A stretch of 64,000 nt of DNA, from positions 109,307-173,306 of the forward strand of contig NZ_BMTS01000018.1 of assembly GCF_014649795.1 (NCBI RefSeq). The letters run 5' to 3'. Below are positions 17,011 through 25,705 of the stretch, piece by piece. The DNA is from Streptomyces melanogenes (lineage in GTDB: Bacteria > Actinomycetota > Actinomycetes > Streptomycetales > Streptomycetaceae). Every line of letters begins with the position of its first letter. The first letter of the stretch is position 1. Made by a program: the position numbers and the translations under genes. The notes under the pieces were generated by a model that was given only the letters and a program-made list of their open reading frames with translations, ran no database searches and was not told the DNA's origin.

Positions 17011-17171
17011 GGCAACCTCCTCGCACGCAGGCCGCTACGGGCGACCGCCGACGCGGCGGCCCGGGGCTCGGTGCCGGGGCAGAGCGGACACCTCGGCTTC
17101 CAGTGTCGCTGCTCCACGGCTCGGTTTCCCGCCGCCGGGTTGTTTACGCGCACAGCACACGGCCGACCCGG

Positions 17172-17220
17172 CGAGGACGGTCCGTTCGGCTACGCCTCAC
17201 AGCCGAACGGACCGTCCTCG
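17172..17220. terminator. Very strong 20-bp perfect stem-loop terminator
   Basis: Bases 17172-17191 (starting CGAGGACGGTCC) are exactly complementary to 17201-17220 with a 9-nt loop. It begins 3 nt beyond the end of the minus-strand PAP2 gene and so terminates that gene. It would also separate it from the LigD-PE gene. A perfect 20-bp stem is longer than usual. Confidence 0.88.
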
Positions 17221-17223
17221 ACA

Positions 17224-18591
17224 TCACGCCATTTCGGGCTGCGGCTGCAATTCCGGTTTCCGTGCGGTCGCGGCCTGCGGTTCCCACGTTTTGGTGGTCC
17301 GCACATAGTTGTAGACGACCGAGCTCAACGCCAGAAGGAGAAGCGGTCCGAACACCCACGGGTGCTTGGCCATTTCCATCGGCAGATAGCGGTACGACAC
17401 CAGGAGCACGGAGAAGACCACCGTGCCATAAGCGACCAGCTGAATTGCCGACCGGTCCCAGCCACGGTTGAACGCGCGCATCGCCGCCTCGATCGTCAGC
17501 GCGAACACGACACCGGCAATGAGATCCGCGCCGTAGTGGTAACCGAATCCCAGCGTCGCGCTGAGCGTGGCGACCAGCCAGAACGTGCCCGCGTATCGCA
17601 CACCCCGTGAACCCTTGCGGGAATGAATGAAGATCGTGGTGGCCCACGCCGTGTGCAGGCTGGGCATGCAGTTGCGCGGGGTGATCTCGTCGTACGGCAT
17701 CGCGTGCGTGCTCAGCGGCGGCGGCGTGTTCGGCCACAGCTCCGCCACCACCCAGTGCCCGCCGCCGGTACCGAAGGCGCCGTCGCCGTAGGCGAAGACC
17801 GGTCCGACCACCGGGAAGATCATGTAGATGGCCGGCCCGAGCAGCCCGATGACCAGGAAGGTGCGCACCAGATGGTGTTCCGGGAAGCGGCGCTCGACCG
17901 CCACCTTGCGCAGCTGGTACAGCGCGACGAGGGCCGCCGCCAGCGGAAGCTGGCTGTACACGACATGCAGCAGGTGGGAGCCGAAGGGGCCGCTGGCCTC
18001 GACGATCTGGCCCGCCACCCACGACGGATTGCCCAGCGCGTGGTCGGCGGTCGCCACGTACTGGTCGAGCACCATCGGCCGGGTCTTCGACGTGATGAGC
18101 AGCCAGGTGTCGCCCGTCTTGTGACCGGCCACCAGCAGCAGGCCGAGACCGACGCCCTTCAACAGCAGCGCACGCTCACGGCCGGTGCGGCGGGTAATCG
18201 CGATGACCGCACAGCCCAAAATCACCCACAACGCGCCATTGCCGAAGGCCAGCTTGGCATCGAGCGCCCACCGCAGCAGCAGGATAACGGCGTCGATACC
18301 GAGCGCCACACCGATCGCGATGAAGCGCTGCCGCCAGGTGAGCACCACCATCGTCAACGCCATACCGGCATACAACAGCGGCCCCGATTTGGGGGCGAAT
18401 ATCACCTCCTGCGCCTGATTGGCGATCGGACCCGGCAGGCCGTAGTGGCGCGCCGTGATCTCCAGGCCGATGAGGAATCCGAGGGTTAGCACACCCGCCG
18501 TGGCCCACAGAATCGCGCGCGGCTGACGCCACGCGGCGAAGTCAATTCTGCGGGTTATTCGCGAAAGCACCCGCGTTGTTATAGAAGTCAA
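17224..18591 (-). CDS. PAP2-family membrane phosphatase / inositolphosphotransferase-like protein (copy 1)
   Basis: The protein has about 455 aa with many TM helices. PAP2 motifs are CMPSLHTAWATTIFIHSR (the PSLH motif) and GFGYHYGADLIAG (the second His-x3-Asp). The family dephosphorylates lipid phosphates or transfers phospho-alcohol groups. The start is uncertain. TTG 18589-18591 opens the usual reading but lacks a clear RBS. The paralogue at 50509-51888 begins at an ATG whose equivalent here is ATA (18616-18618), followed by similar codons (S-N-K-S-A). This copy may have lost its normal start. Confidence 0.82.
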   Translation of the reverse strand: MTSITTRVLSRITRRIDFAAWRQPRAILWATAGVLTLGFLIGLEITARHYGLPGPIANQAQEVIFAPKSGPLLYAGMALTMVVLTWRQRFIAIGVALGIDAVILLLRWALDAKLAFGNGALWVILGCAVIAITRRTGRERALLLKGVGLGLLLVAGHKTGDTWLLITSKTRPMVLDQYVATADHALGNPSWVAGQIVEASGPFGSHLLHVVYSQLPLAAALVALYQLRKVAVERRFPEHHLVRTFLVIGLLGPAIYMIFPVVGPVFAYGDGAFGTGGGHWVVAELWPNTPPPLSTHAMPYDEITPRNCMPSLHTAWATTIFIHSRKGSRGVRYAGTFWLVATLSATLGFGYHYGADLIAGVVFALTIEAAMRAFNRGWDRSAIQLVAYGTVVFSVLLVSYRYLPMEMAKHPWVFGPLLLLALSSVVYNYVRTTKTWEPQAATARKPELQPQPEMA

Positions 18592-18738
18592 TTGTATGGC
18601 CGATTTGTTAGATTTTATTTGTTTAGGTCATTTTCCGTGCCGGACAGTATAAGTTCCGGTTAAGGGCGGGCGACGGGGAGGCGACCACCGTTCGATCATG
18701 TTATAGGAGCGACGTGGGTGGCTTTCGCGGGTCACCGG

Positions 18739-19395
18739 CTAGTACGGAGGCCGCTCGATTGTGGGGGCAGCCGCTTCCAGGTCGTCGATGCTGCCCGACA
18801 TGATCGTCCGTACGTGTTCGGTGATGTGCTCGGCCGGCCAGTCCCACCAGGCCACGGCCAGCAGCCGGGCGATGTCCTCGTCGCTGTAACGGGTGCGGAT
18901 GAGGCGGGCGGGGTTGCCGCCGACGATCCCGTAGTCCGGTACGTCCGAGGTGACCACGGCCCCGGAGCCGATGATCGCGCCGTGCCCGATCCGTACGCCG
19001 GCCATCACCGTGGTCCCGTATCCGAACCAGACGTCGTTGCCGACGACGGTGTCCCCCCGGTTCGGCAGGCCGGTGAGCAGGTCGAAGTGCTCGGACCAGG
19101 AGCCGCCCATGGTGGGGAAGGGGAAGGTCGAGGGGCCGTCCATGCGGTGGTTGGCCCCGTTCATGAGGAACCTCACCCCCGTGCCCAGCGCGCAGAACCT
19201 GCCGATGATCAGCTTCTCCGGCCCGTAGTGGTAGAGCACGTTCCGCGTCTCGAACGCGGTCGCGTCGTCCGGGTCGTCGTAGTACGAGTACTCCCCGACC
19301 TCGATCAGCGAAGACTTCACCAGCGGCTTGAGCAGCGCCACCCGCGGCTGCTCGGGCATCGGATGGAGGACCGTCGGGTCGGCGGGCACAGGCAT
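18739..19395 (-). CDS. CatB-like hexapeptide O-acetyltransferase
   Basis: The 218-aa protein has a left-handed beta-helix: IGRFCALGTGVRFLMNGANH, then VVGNDVWFGYGTTVMAGV and IGHGAIIGSGAVVTSDVPDY, ending in GGNPARLIRTRY. The His of NGANHRMDG is the usual catalytic base of xenobiotic acetyltransferases (Vat/CatB family). ATG 19393-19395 is chosen over 19443 because GGAGG lies 11 nt upstream. The substrate could be a drug or a sugar. Confidence 0.86.
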   Translation of the reverse strand: MPVPADPTVLHPMPEQPRVALLKPLVKSSLIEVGEYSYYDDPDDATAFETRNVLYHYGPEKLIIGRFCALGTGVRFLMNGANHRMDGPSTFPFPTMGGSWSEHFDLLTGLPNRGDTVVGNDVWFGYGTTVMAGVRIGHGAIIGSGAVVTSDVPDYGIVGGNPARLIRTRYSDEDIARLLAVAWWDWPAEHITEHVRTIMSGSIDDLEAAAPTIERPPY

Positions 19396-19494
19396 GGCGA
19401 GCGGTTCCTCCGGGCGGTGTGGTCGTGTCCGTATGCGCTCCATGATCGCCGTACCGCGCCGACCAGGAACCGTTTTCTGTGTATGAGGACAGGA

Positions 19495-20838
19495 TCAGCC
19501 GATCGGTTCCTCGATCGGCGCGGGCTTGTCGAACATGGCGCACACCGTCGCGGTCTGGAGCGCCTTGGCCGCTTTGGCCAGTACGGGGAAGGCGTCAGGG
19601 TGCTCGGCGAAGGCCTCCGTCGCGACGAGGACGGTCGCCGTGCGCCTGCCGGTGGGGTCGGTGACGTGGGTGCTGAGGTAGCCGGGGATGCCGCCGTCGT
19701 GCGCCCACACCCTGCCGCACGGGGTTGCGGCGGTCTGGATGCCCAGCCCGTAGCCGGGCCCGTCCGGCTGCTCCGGATCCATCGGCACGGTGGTGCGCAT
19801 CTGGGCCAGCTGGGCGGCGGGCAGCAGCTTGCCGGACATCAGTGCGGCGTAGAACCGCGCCCAGTCGTGCGCGGTGGACACCATGGCCCCGGCCGCCCCG
19901 CCCCATGAGGGGTTGTTGTGGGAGATGTCCACATGACCGTCGTGGTGTGCCCCGGCGAAGTCCCTGAACTCGGCGGGCACACCCGGAGGCATGTGGGCCG
20001 CGTCGGGTTCGTAACCCTGGGCGTGCGGGCCGCGCCAGGCGGAGTCCGTGGCGTAGTAGGTGTGCTCCAGGTGGAGCGGACCGGCGATCCGGTCGCGGAC
20101 CAGGTCGGCCAGGCTCCTGCCCGTGGCCTTCTCCAGGACGGCACCGACCGCCGCGTAGTTGGTGTTGCTGTACGCCCACTGGGTGCCCGGCGGGAACTTC
20201 GGATCGTGCCGGACGCCGAGTGCGAGCAGTTGCTCAGGTGTCCACGGCCTCGGGTCTTTACCCATGGCCGACGGCAGGATCGCGGGATCCTCGGTGTAGT
20301 CGAACAGGCCGCTGGTGTGGTTCAGCAGCATGCGCAACGTGATCGCGCGGCCGTTGGGCACCTGGCCCGGCAGCCAGGTGTCCACCGGCTCGGTCAGCGC
20401 GAGCCTGCCCTCACCGACCAGTTGCAGCACGAGCGTGGCCATCATGGTCTTGGTGTTGGAGCCCATCCGGAACTCGTCCTCTACCCGGAGCCGGTGATCC
20501 TTCCTGGTCCAGGGGGCCTGCTCGGTGATCTCGATGGGGCGACCGTGGCCGTCGTCCACCCGTACGATCACGGCGGGCGCTCCGGCGGCCACCAATCGCT
20601 GTGCCAGGCGGTCCAGTTGGGCGTGGAGCGGTGGCTTGGCCACGGTGGCGTGGACGGGCGCGGTCGGCGGGGTTTCGGTCGTACGGGCGGCCGCGTGCCC
20701 CTCGTAACCGATCGTGCCGACCAGGCCGGTCACTGCCAGGAAGGACGCGGCGACCACAAGGCGCTCAACTCGTCGGCGGGCGGCGGGTCGCGGCCGGGAT
20801 TGTTCGTACGCGCTGGTGTTGCGTAAGCCTGTCGTCAT
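19495..20838 (-). CDS. Secreted serine beta-lactamase-fold hydrolase / D-Ala-D-Ala carboxypeptidase-like
   Basis: The 447-aa protein has an N-terminal membrane or export segment at about residues 27-48 (LVVAASFLAVTGLVGTIGY). The penicillin-binding fold shows SxxK in FRMGSNTKTMMATLVLQ, YxN in GTQWAYSNTNYAAVGAVLEK and HxG in VWAHDGGIPGYLS. These are class-C beta-lactamase/PBP4-type motifs. The start ATG 20836-20838 has GGGGTG 6 nt upstream. It acts on peptidoglycan peptides or on an ester/amide outside the membrane. Confidence 0.88.
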   Translation of the reverse strand: MTTGLRNTSAYEQSRPRPAARRRVERLVVAASFLAVTGLVGTIGYEGHAAARTTETPPTAPVHATVAKPPLHAQLDRLAQRLVAAGAPAVIVRVDDGHGRPIEITEQAPWTRKDHRLRVEDEFRMGSNTKTMMATLVLQLVGEGRLALTEPVDTWLPGQVPNGRAITLRMLLNHTSGLFDYTEDPAILPSAMGKDPRPWTPEQLLALGVRHDPKFPPGTQWAYSNTNYAAVGAVLEKATGRSLADLVRDRIAGPLHLEHTYYATDSAWRGPHAQGYEPDAAHMPPGVPAEFRDFAGAHHDGHVDISHNNPSWGGAAGAMVSTAHDWARFYAALMSGKLLPAAQLAQMRTTVPMDPEQPDGPGYGLGIQTAATPCGRVWAHDGGIPGYLSTHVTDPTGRRTATVLVATEAFAEHPDAFPVLAKAAKALQTATVCAMFDKPAPIEEPIG

Positions 20839-21008
20839 GCTGATCACCCCTACCCAGCCGGGGGTGCCGGGTCACTGCCGTGCGCAACCCGCTTGTTCCT
20901 TGTTCGGGAGCAATGCGGGTGGAAAAATCACTGGTTGCTCAGAGCTGCGACACCGTTCCGCATTCCGTCCCATCAGCTTATGAATCCATCAGCGTACGGA
21001 GACTGCTC

Positions 21009-21797
21009 ATGCCCGATGTCAACAGCCCCTACCAGCCCGGCACTCCCTGCTGGGTCGACCTCCTGGTCCCCGACCAGCAGGCGGCACTCGACTTCTACTG
21101 CGGCCTCTTCGGCTGGGAGGGCGAGGTGGGGCCGCCGGAGACCGGCGGGTACGCCGTCTGCACCCTCGACGGCAAGCCGGTGGCCGGCATAGCGTCCGCG
21201 ATATCGCCCGACGGCGGGCCCACCCGGCCGACCGTGTGGACCACCTACCTCGCCAGCTCCGACGCGGATGCCGACGAGAAGAGCATCGCCGACAACGGCG
21301 GCGCCGTGATCATGCCGGGTGTCGATGTGCTCACGCTCGGACGTATGTCGCTCGCCGCCGACCCCACGGGCGCGGTGTTCGGTCTGTGGCAGGCCCGCGA
21401 CTTCCTCGGCGCGCAGGTCGTCAACGAGCCCGGCGCGTTCATCTGGAGCGAGCTGAACACCAGCGACCCGGATGCCGCAGCACTCTTCTACGCCAACGTC
21501 CTGGGCATCACGAGGGCCCCGATGGACGGCGAGGACGGCTACTTCGCCCTCGAAGCGGACGGGCGGACCGTCGCCGGGATGCAGGGGCTCGACAAGATGC
21601 CGCCGGGCACGCCCTCGCACTGGCTGACATACTTCGCCGTCGACGACACCGACAGCGTCATCGAGGCCCTGGTCCGCGCCGGCGGCAAGGTCCTCAGGCC
21701 GACGTTCGACATGACCGCGGGGCGGATGGCCGTGGTACAGGACCCGCAGGGCGGCAAATTCGCCGTCATCGCTCCTTCCTCCACCGAATCCCGCTGA
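21009..21797 (+). CDS. VOC/glyoxalase-family protein with two domains
   Basis: The 262-aa protein consists of two tandem VOC (glyoxalase/bleomycin-resistance) units. Domain 1 opens with TPCWVDLLVPDQQAALDFYC and domain 2 with GAFIWSELNTSDPDAAALFY. Each ends in an ADPTGAVFGLWQ or QDPQGGKFAVIAP strand. The start ATG 21009 has GGAGA upstream. In actinomycetes such proteins are annotated as hydroxylases or as bleomycin-resistance-like; the substrate is unknown. Confidence 0.87.
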   Translation: MPDVNSPYQPGTPCWVDLLVPDQQAALDFYCGLFGWEGEVGPPETGGYAVCTLDGKPVAGIASAISPDGGPTRPTVWTTYLASSDADADEKSIADNGGAVIMPGVDVLTLGRMSLAADPTGAVFGLWQARDFLGAQVVNEPGAFIWSELNTSDPDAAALFYANVLGITRAPMDGEDGYFALEADGRTVAGMQGLDKMPPGTPSHWLTYFAVDDTDSVIEALVRAGGKVLRPTFDMTAGRMAVVQDPQGGKFAVIAPSSTESR

Positions 21798-22016
21798 CCT
21801 CGGCTGCACCAGACACGTATACGCGGGGCGAGCGTGCTCGGCGCTCGGATCGGCCCGTCCGCCCATGTGGTGGGCGGGCCGGACGTCATAAGGACGGAGG
21901 GCCATGCGCCGCGTCCGGGTGGCCGGGCTCCAGGAGTCCGGCCACCGGCGATGAGTTTCTCCGTGGGTTCCGGTCTGTATCGGCAGACGCGATCAACCGC
22001 ACCCGAGGAGAACATC

Positions 22017-22595
22017 ATGTCCGCCACCTACACGTTCGATGTCTTCTCCAGCCTCGACGGCTTCGGCGGCGCCGGCGGCGACTGGACCGGCTACTGGGGC
22101 AAGCAGGGCACCGAGCTGCTGGACCACCGCCTCGCCCTGTACGCCGAGGAGCAGCGGATGATCTTCGGAGCCAACACGTATCGCGCGTTCACGCAGATGC
22201 TGGCCGCGAGCACAGAGGAGTCCGACGTACGTGACCCATGGGTCACCCGGATGAGGAACCTGCCGGCCACGGTGGTGTCGACCACGCTGGAGGAACCCCT
22301 CGACTGGCCGAACGCGAACGTCGTGAGCGGCGACGCCGTGGACGTCGTCGCCCGGCTCAAGCAGGAGTCCGCGGTGCCGTTGCGCTCGCACGGCAGTCTG
22401 TCGATGAACCGGGCGCTGATGGCGGCCGGTCTGGTCGACCGTGTCCAGGTGACGCTCTTCCCCGTGATCACCGGCCGGACCGGGCTGGACCCGATCTTCC
22501 AGGGCGCGGCCGACTTCGACCTCGAACTGATCGAACACCGGACGCTCGACGGCCACATCCAGGAGCTCGTCTACCGGCCGACCCTGCACGGCTGA
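22017..22595 (+). CDS. Dihydrofolate-reductase-like (RibD C-terminal) protein
   Basis: The 192-aa protein has the DHFR/RibD-C fold: FDVFSSLDGFGG at the start, RMIFGANTYRAF, PATVVSTTLEEPLDWPNANV, and VQVTLFPVITGRTG near the end. These proteins bind NADPH, but most are not true folate reductases. ATG 22017 follows GAGGAG by 7 nt. It may be co-transcribed with the glyoxalase 220 bp upstream, but no evidence decides this. Confidence 0.87.
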   Translation: MSATYTFDVFSSLDGFGGAGGDWTGYWGKQGTELLDHRLALYAEEQRMIFGANTYRAFTQMLAASTEESDVRDPWVTRMRNLPATVVSTTLEEPLDWPNANVVSGDAVDVVARLKQESAVPLRSHGSLSMNRALMAAGLVDRVQVTLFPVITGRTGLDPIFQGAADFDLELIEHRTLDGHIQELVYRPTLHG

Positions 22596-22756
22596 GTCCG
22601 GCGATGCGCCCCACCCCGTCGAACAGCCGCGGCATCCCATACACACGGTAGTGGTGCAATCGCTTCGAGTGTTTGAGATGCGGCATGCGGGGTGGGAAGG
22701 TCGCAGAGTGCAAGACCCTTCAGGCGCGACCGAAGGACGTTCGGAGGGATACCGCG

Positions 22757-23098
22757 ATGACCGTGCTCAGCATCTAATCGCCAGGCACTCTGACCACTGG
22801 CGGGTCCGGCTTCAACTCGGCCTCGCAGGCCGTCAGCAACCCGTTCGCCACACCGAGCGCGGTGTGGATCCAGTGCACGACCAAGTACGTCGCCGGGAAC
22901 GGCCAGTCCGACTTCGGGATCTCCCAGGTCAATCTCATCGACGACAACGGGCAGTTCCAGGCCGTGAACTACGGGGACGACCACCTCGGCACCTATCTGG
23001 CCCGGCTGTACGTGCCACGACTGCTCGGCCTCACGGTCATCGCCCGCACCTACGACGCGGCCATCGAGGGCACACTGACCCTCTTCTCCTGGGGATGA
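22757..23098 (+). pseudogene. Hypothetical beta-rich protein interrupted by an early stop
   Basis: ATG 22757 has an excellent RBS (GGAGGG, 8 nt upstream) but reads MTVLSI and then TAA at 22775-22777. The same frame continues open for 107 codons, with GGSGFNSASQAVSNPF, SAVWIQCTTKYVAGNGQSDF and YDAAIEGTLTLFSWG, and its stop overlaps the next gene's start. An extra T after ATC and a lost base a few codons later would restore a gene starting MTVLSINRQAL. A shorter protein could start at GTG 22862. I do not recognise the family. Confidence 0.6.
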
Positions 23099-23364
23099 CC
23101 ACCATGCAGCCACAGTCGACACACGACATCCAGGCGACCGTACGCACCTTCGTGGTCCGCTCGGCCGACAGCGGCGAGATCATCCACGTGCACGAGGAAC
23201 TCACGTTCCCCCACACACCTCCGGGCGAAGACCGGGGCGACGACCGGGGCGAAGACCGAGCGCTCCGGCTCGTCGGTGAACGCGCCCGCGACGCCACCGT
23301 CGAAGAGGCCGAACCGGGGTATCGCCACCCCATCGCCCTCCCGGACAGCCCCCCACCTGCCTGA
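23095..23364 (+). CDS. Small acidic hypothetical protein
   Basis: This 89-aa soluble protein has the segments TFVVRSADSGEIIHVHEELTF, ALRLVGERARDATVEE and GYRHPIALPDSPPPA. Its ATG overlaps the TGA of the upstream interrupted gene (ATGA), so it is translationally coupled to it. If the upstream gene is really stopped at codon 7, translation of this gene should suffer. It is acidic and has no known domain. Coupling suggests it works with the upstream product. Confidence 0.65.
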   Translation: MTTMQPQSTHDIQATVRTFVVRSADSGEIIHVHEELTFPHTPPGEDRGDDRGEDRALRLVGERARDATVEEAEPGYRHPIALPDSPPPA

Positions 23365-23481
23365 CCCGGCGGGGTTTGTCTTCGGCGGCCCCCGGCGCGC
23401 CCTGTTGCTCCCAGGTGCGGAGCCGTGGCTGCGCGGTGCTGCGTCCAGTGTGCGGACGGTCACCTTGACGACCATCGACAC

Positions 23482-23500
23482 TTAGGCCAGCCTTACCTTC
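23482..23500 (+). promoter_or_regulatory. Possible DmdR/IdeR iron box
   Basis: TTAGGCCAGCCTTACCTTC resembles the actinobacterial iron box TTAGGTTAGGCTCACCTAA at about 13 of 19 positions. It lies 54 bp upstream of the membrane protein gene at 23554. If real, that gene would be repressed when iron is plentiful. The match is imperfect on the right half. Confidence 0.4.
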
Positions 23501-23553
23501 GCTCCCCCGGTCGCTGGTGAGAGCACGCCCTGCCGAAGATCCCTGGAGCAACC

Positions 23554-24132
23554 ATGTCCGCCGCCGACGCCACCGCGAGCCCCCACAGACCCGGACGGGA
23601 AGCGGAACTGCTCCAGCTTCCCCAGTGGTGTCGGACCGCGGCGGCGTCCCTGGCGGTGTGTGCCGGCTGGGCGGCCACGACGTGGATCGCCCTGCACCTG
23701 CAAGCCGACGCCACACTGCACACCGCGGCGCTGTTCGTCCACCTCGCCTCCCTGGTCCTGGGCTTCGGCGCGGTACTCGCGGTCGACTACTACGGTGCCC
23801 TGTGGCTCATGGGCCGCAAGACGCTCCGCGAGGTGCTCGACTTCACGGCCCCCTTGCACGTCCCCGTGTGGGTCGGCCTCGGCGGTCTGCTCTTCAGCGG
23901 CGCCTTCCTGCATCCCGATCTCGGCTCACCCCTCACGTGCGTCAAGCTCGGCCTCGTCCTGGTGCTCGCGCTCAACGGCGTCCAGGCATCGGCCCTGCAC
24001 CGCCGCCTGGCCGCCGTCAACGGCGAGCCCGTCCGCCCCGCGCTGTTGATCCGCAGCGCCGTGACGGCGGCGGTTTCGCAGGCGGCGTGGTGGGGCGCGG
24101 TCACGATCGGGTTCTTGAACAGCCAGCGCTGA
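23554..24132 (+). CDS. Integral membrane protein with conserved His residues (CopD-like architecture)
   Basis: The 192-aa protein has about five TM helices: TAAASLAVCAGWAATTWIAL, HTAALFVHLASLVLGFGAV, VPVWVGLGGLLFSGAFL, CVKLGLVLVLALNGVQASAL and a C-terminal helix. Histidines lie within or at the ends of helices, as in haem- or copper-handling membrane proteins. The start ATG 23554 has GGAG upstream. An iron-box-like sequence precedes it. The family is not certain. Confidence 0.7.
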   Translation: MSAADATASPHRPGREAELLQLPQWCRTAAASLAVCAGWAATTWIALHLQADATLHTAALFVHLASLVLGFGAVLAVDYYGALWLMGRKTLREVLDFTAPLHVPVWVGLGGLLFSGAFLHPDLGSPLTCVKLGLVLVLALNGVQASALHRRLAAVNGEPVRPALLIRSAVTAAVSQAAWWGAVTIGFLNSQR

Positions 24133-24158
24133 CCGCTCAGCCGAACGCCACCCACCAG

Positions 24159-25498
24159 TCACGATCCAAGGATGTCCATCAAGTGATCATCCAACTCTGC
24201 CACCCAGCCCTCATGACGCCACGGCCGCAACTCCCGCCGTGCTCGCCGTAACCGGATCGCCGGCACTCGCCCACCCGTCGCCGAGGCCGACACGACGCAC
24301 TGATGCAGCAGCTCGGCCGCCGATCTCGGATCGCACATGCGGATCCGGGCCAAGCCTGGTCCGTCGTGACGATCGCCCGCTGCACCTGCTCGCGCGGCGC
24401 CACAAGTGCCTCGGCCGAAGCCGCAAACCGATCGTGCGCGACATACGGGTCCCCGACATACAGCTCGCAGACTCCCTCGAAGCCCCGCAGGTGCCCGGCC
24501 GTGAACGATGTCCCGCTCGGATCCTGCTGGTGGCCGCTTTCCATGTCGTACCAAGCCAGCCCGAGTGCGGACTGCGCCTGCCGCTCTTGACCGGCCCGCG
24601 CCGCGATCTCGGCCTGAAGGGCGTGGGCCCGTGCACGCACGACGACGCTGCCGCCGATACGGGCATCGCGCACCGCGGCCTGCACGAGCGCTCGCGCCCC
24701 GCCGAGGCCGTCCGTCGAGTACAGCGTGACCAAGGCCTGGCTCATGTGCACGACGGAGCGCCGCCACGCTTCCGGCAGCAGGCTCGCCTGCTGGGTGGCT
24801 TCCCCGTGCAGGCTGCGAGACGCCACGTCGTCGCGGGTCTCGAAGGCGAGGCGCCCGGCGAGGGTATGCGCGGAGACCGCGACGGCGCGCAGGTCCGGAA
24901 GCAGCGACTCGGGCACGGGCCCGGCGACCAGTCGGCGGCAGGCCTCCAGGGCGGGGGCGAGCATCAGCTGCAGCCGCACGAACGGGAGGCTGCCGACTTG
25001 TGCATTGACGTCGGACACCACGGAGGCGAGTACGGCCACCGCGTGCTCATCCGCCCGGGACGGGTCGGACAGCGCCGCGGCGAGTCCGGACTGCACCTCC
25101 GTCGAGAGCAGCGCCAGCATCCCACCGCCCTGATCGGTTGCCGTCCGCAGCAGCAGCGTCCGCAATTCCGCCAGTTGCCGTTCGCCCTCCCCCAGGCAGG
25201 CCAGGGCGTCGAGGAGCTCGACGAAGTCGGAGCCCGCGCCGAGCGCGAACGCTCCGGCTGGAGTACGGGCGTAGAGGTGCGCCAGAAGTAGCTGATGACG
25301 CTGGTCCGGCCGGGTCGCACTGGCGGACTCCCAACGCGCGACCGACCGTTGCAAGCCGGCCACGGACGGCAGGGAGGTGCGGGGGTGTCCGAGGTCCTCG
25401 GCGATGGTGATCAAGGCGCGGGCCGTCTCGGCGAGCGAGAGACCGCGTCGTCGTCGCAGCGCTTTGAGTGCGGCTGCCCCGGACGCCCTGTCGTTCAT
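24159..25498 (-). pseudogene. XRE-type HTH regulator with long helical domain, frameshifted near its end
   Basis: The protein of about 445 aa starts at ATG 25496-25498. The N-terminal HTH is ALKALRRRRGLSLAETARAL with SVAGLQRSVARWE as the recognition region. A long TPR-like helical sensor domain follows (ALQAEIAARAGQERQAQSAL). After VQRAIVTTDQA the frame breaks at about 24351-24357. The natural C-terminus (LARIRMCDPRSAAELLHQC to DDHLMDILGS, TGA at 24159-24161) is in another frame, and one missing base restores it. The uncorrected frame ends at 24179. This is either a recent mutation or a sequencing error. It is divergent from the small Cys protein gene. Confidence 0.75.
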
Positions 25499-25547
25499 CT
25501 CACCATCGCCATCCCGGCGCAGGACAGCCCCACCGAGGCGGCCTCAC

Positions 25548-25705
25548 ATGACCCAGCGCAGTACCGGCGCTGCGAGGTGTGCCACGAGACGGGCGCGGAC
25601 GTCATCACCCACATGTTCGTCGCCGACTCCGGCCGCGACCACACGAGCTACGCGCACCGCGAGTGCGCCGAGGCGACCGGCGCCGGCGAGGTGATCACGC
25701 CGTGA
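25548..25705 (+). CDS. Small CxxC protein, start or frame uncertain
   Basis: The conserved part is RRCEVCHETGADVITHMF followed by SYAHRECAEATGAGEV, with a Cys-x2-Cys and a His-x3-Cys that could bind zinc. This frame has no ATG, GTG or TTG just upstream. An ATG at 25548 with GAGG upstream is one frame off. A single-base deletion at about 25558-25566 would join them as a 52-54 aa protein. The TGA at 25703-25705 overlaps the next ATG by one base. It probably forms a unit with the regulator and the next gene. Confidence 0.6.
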
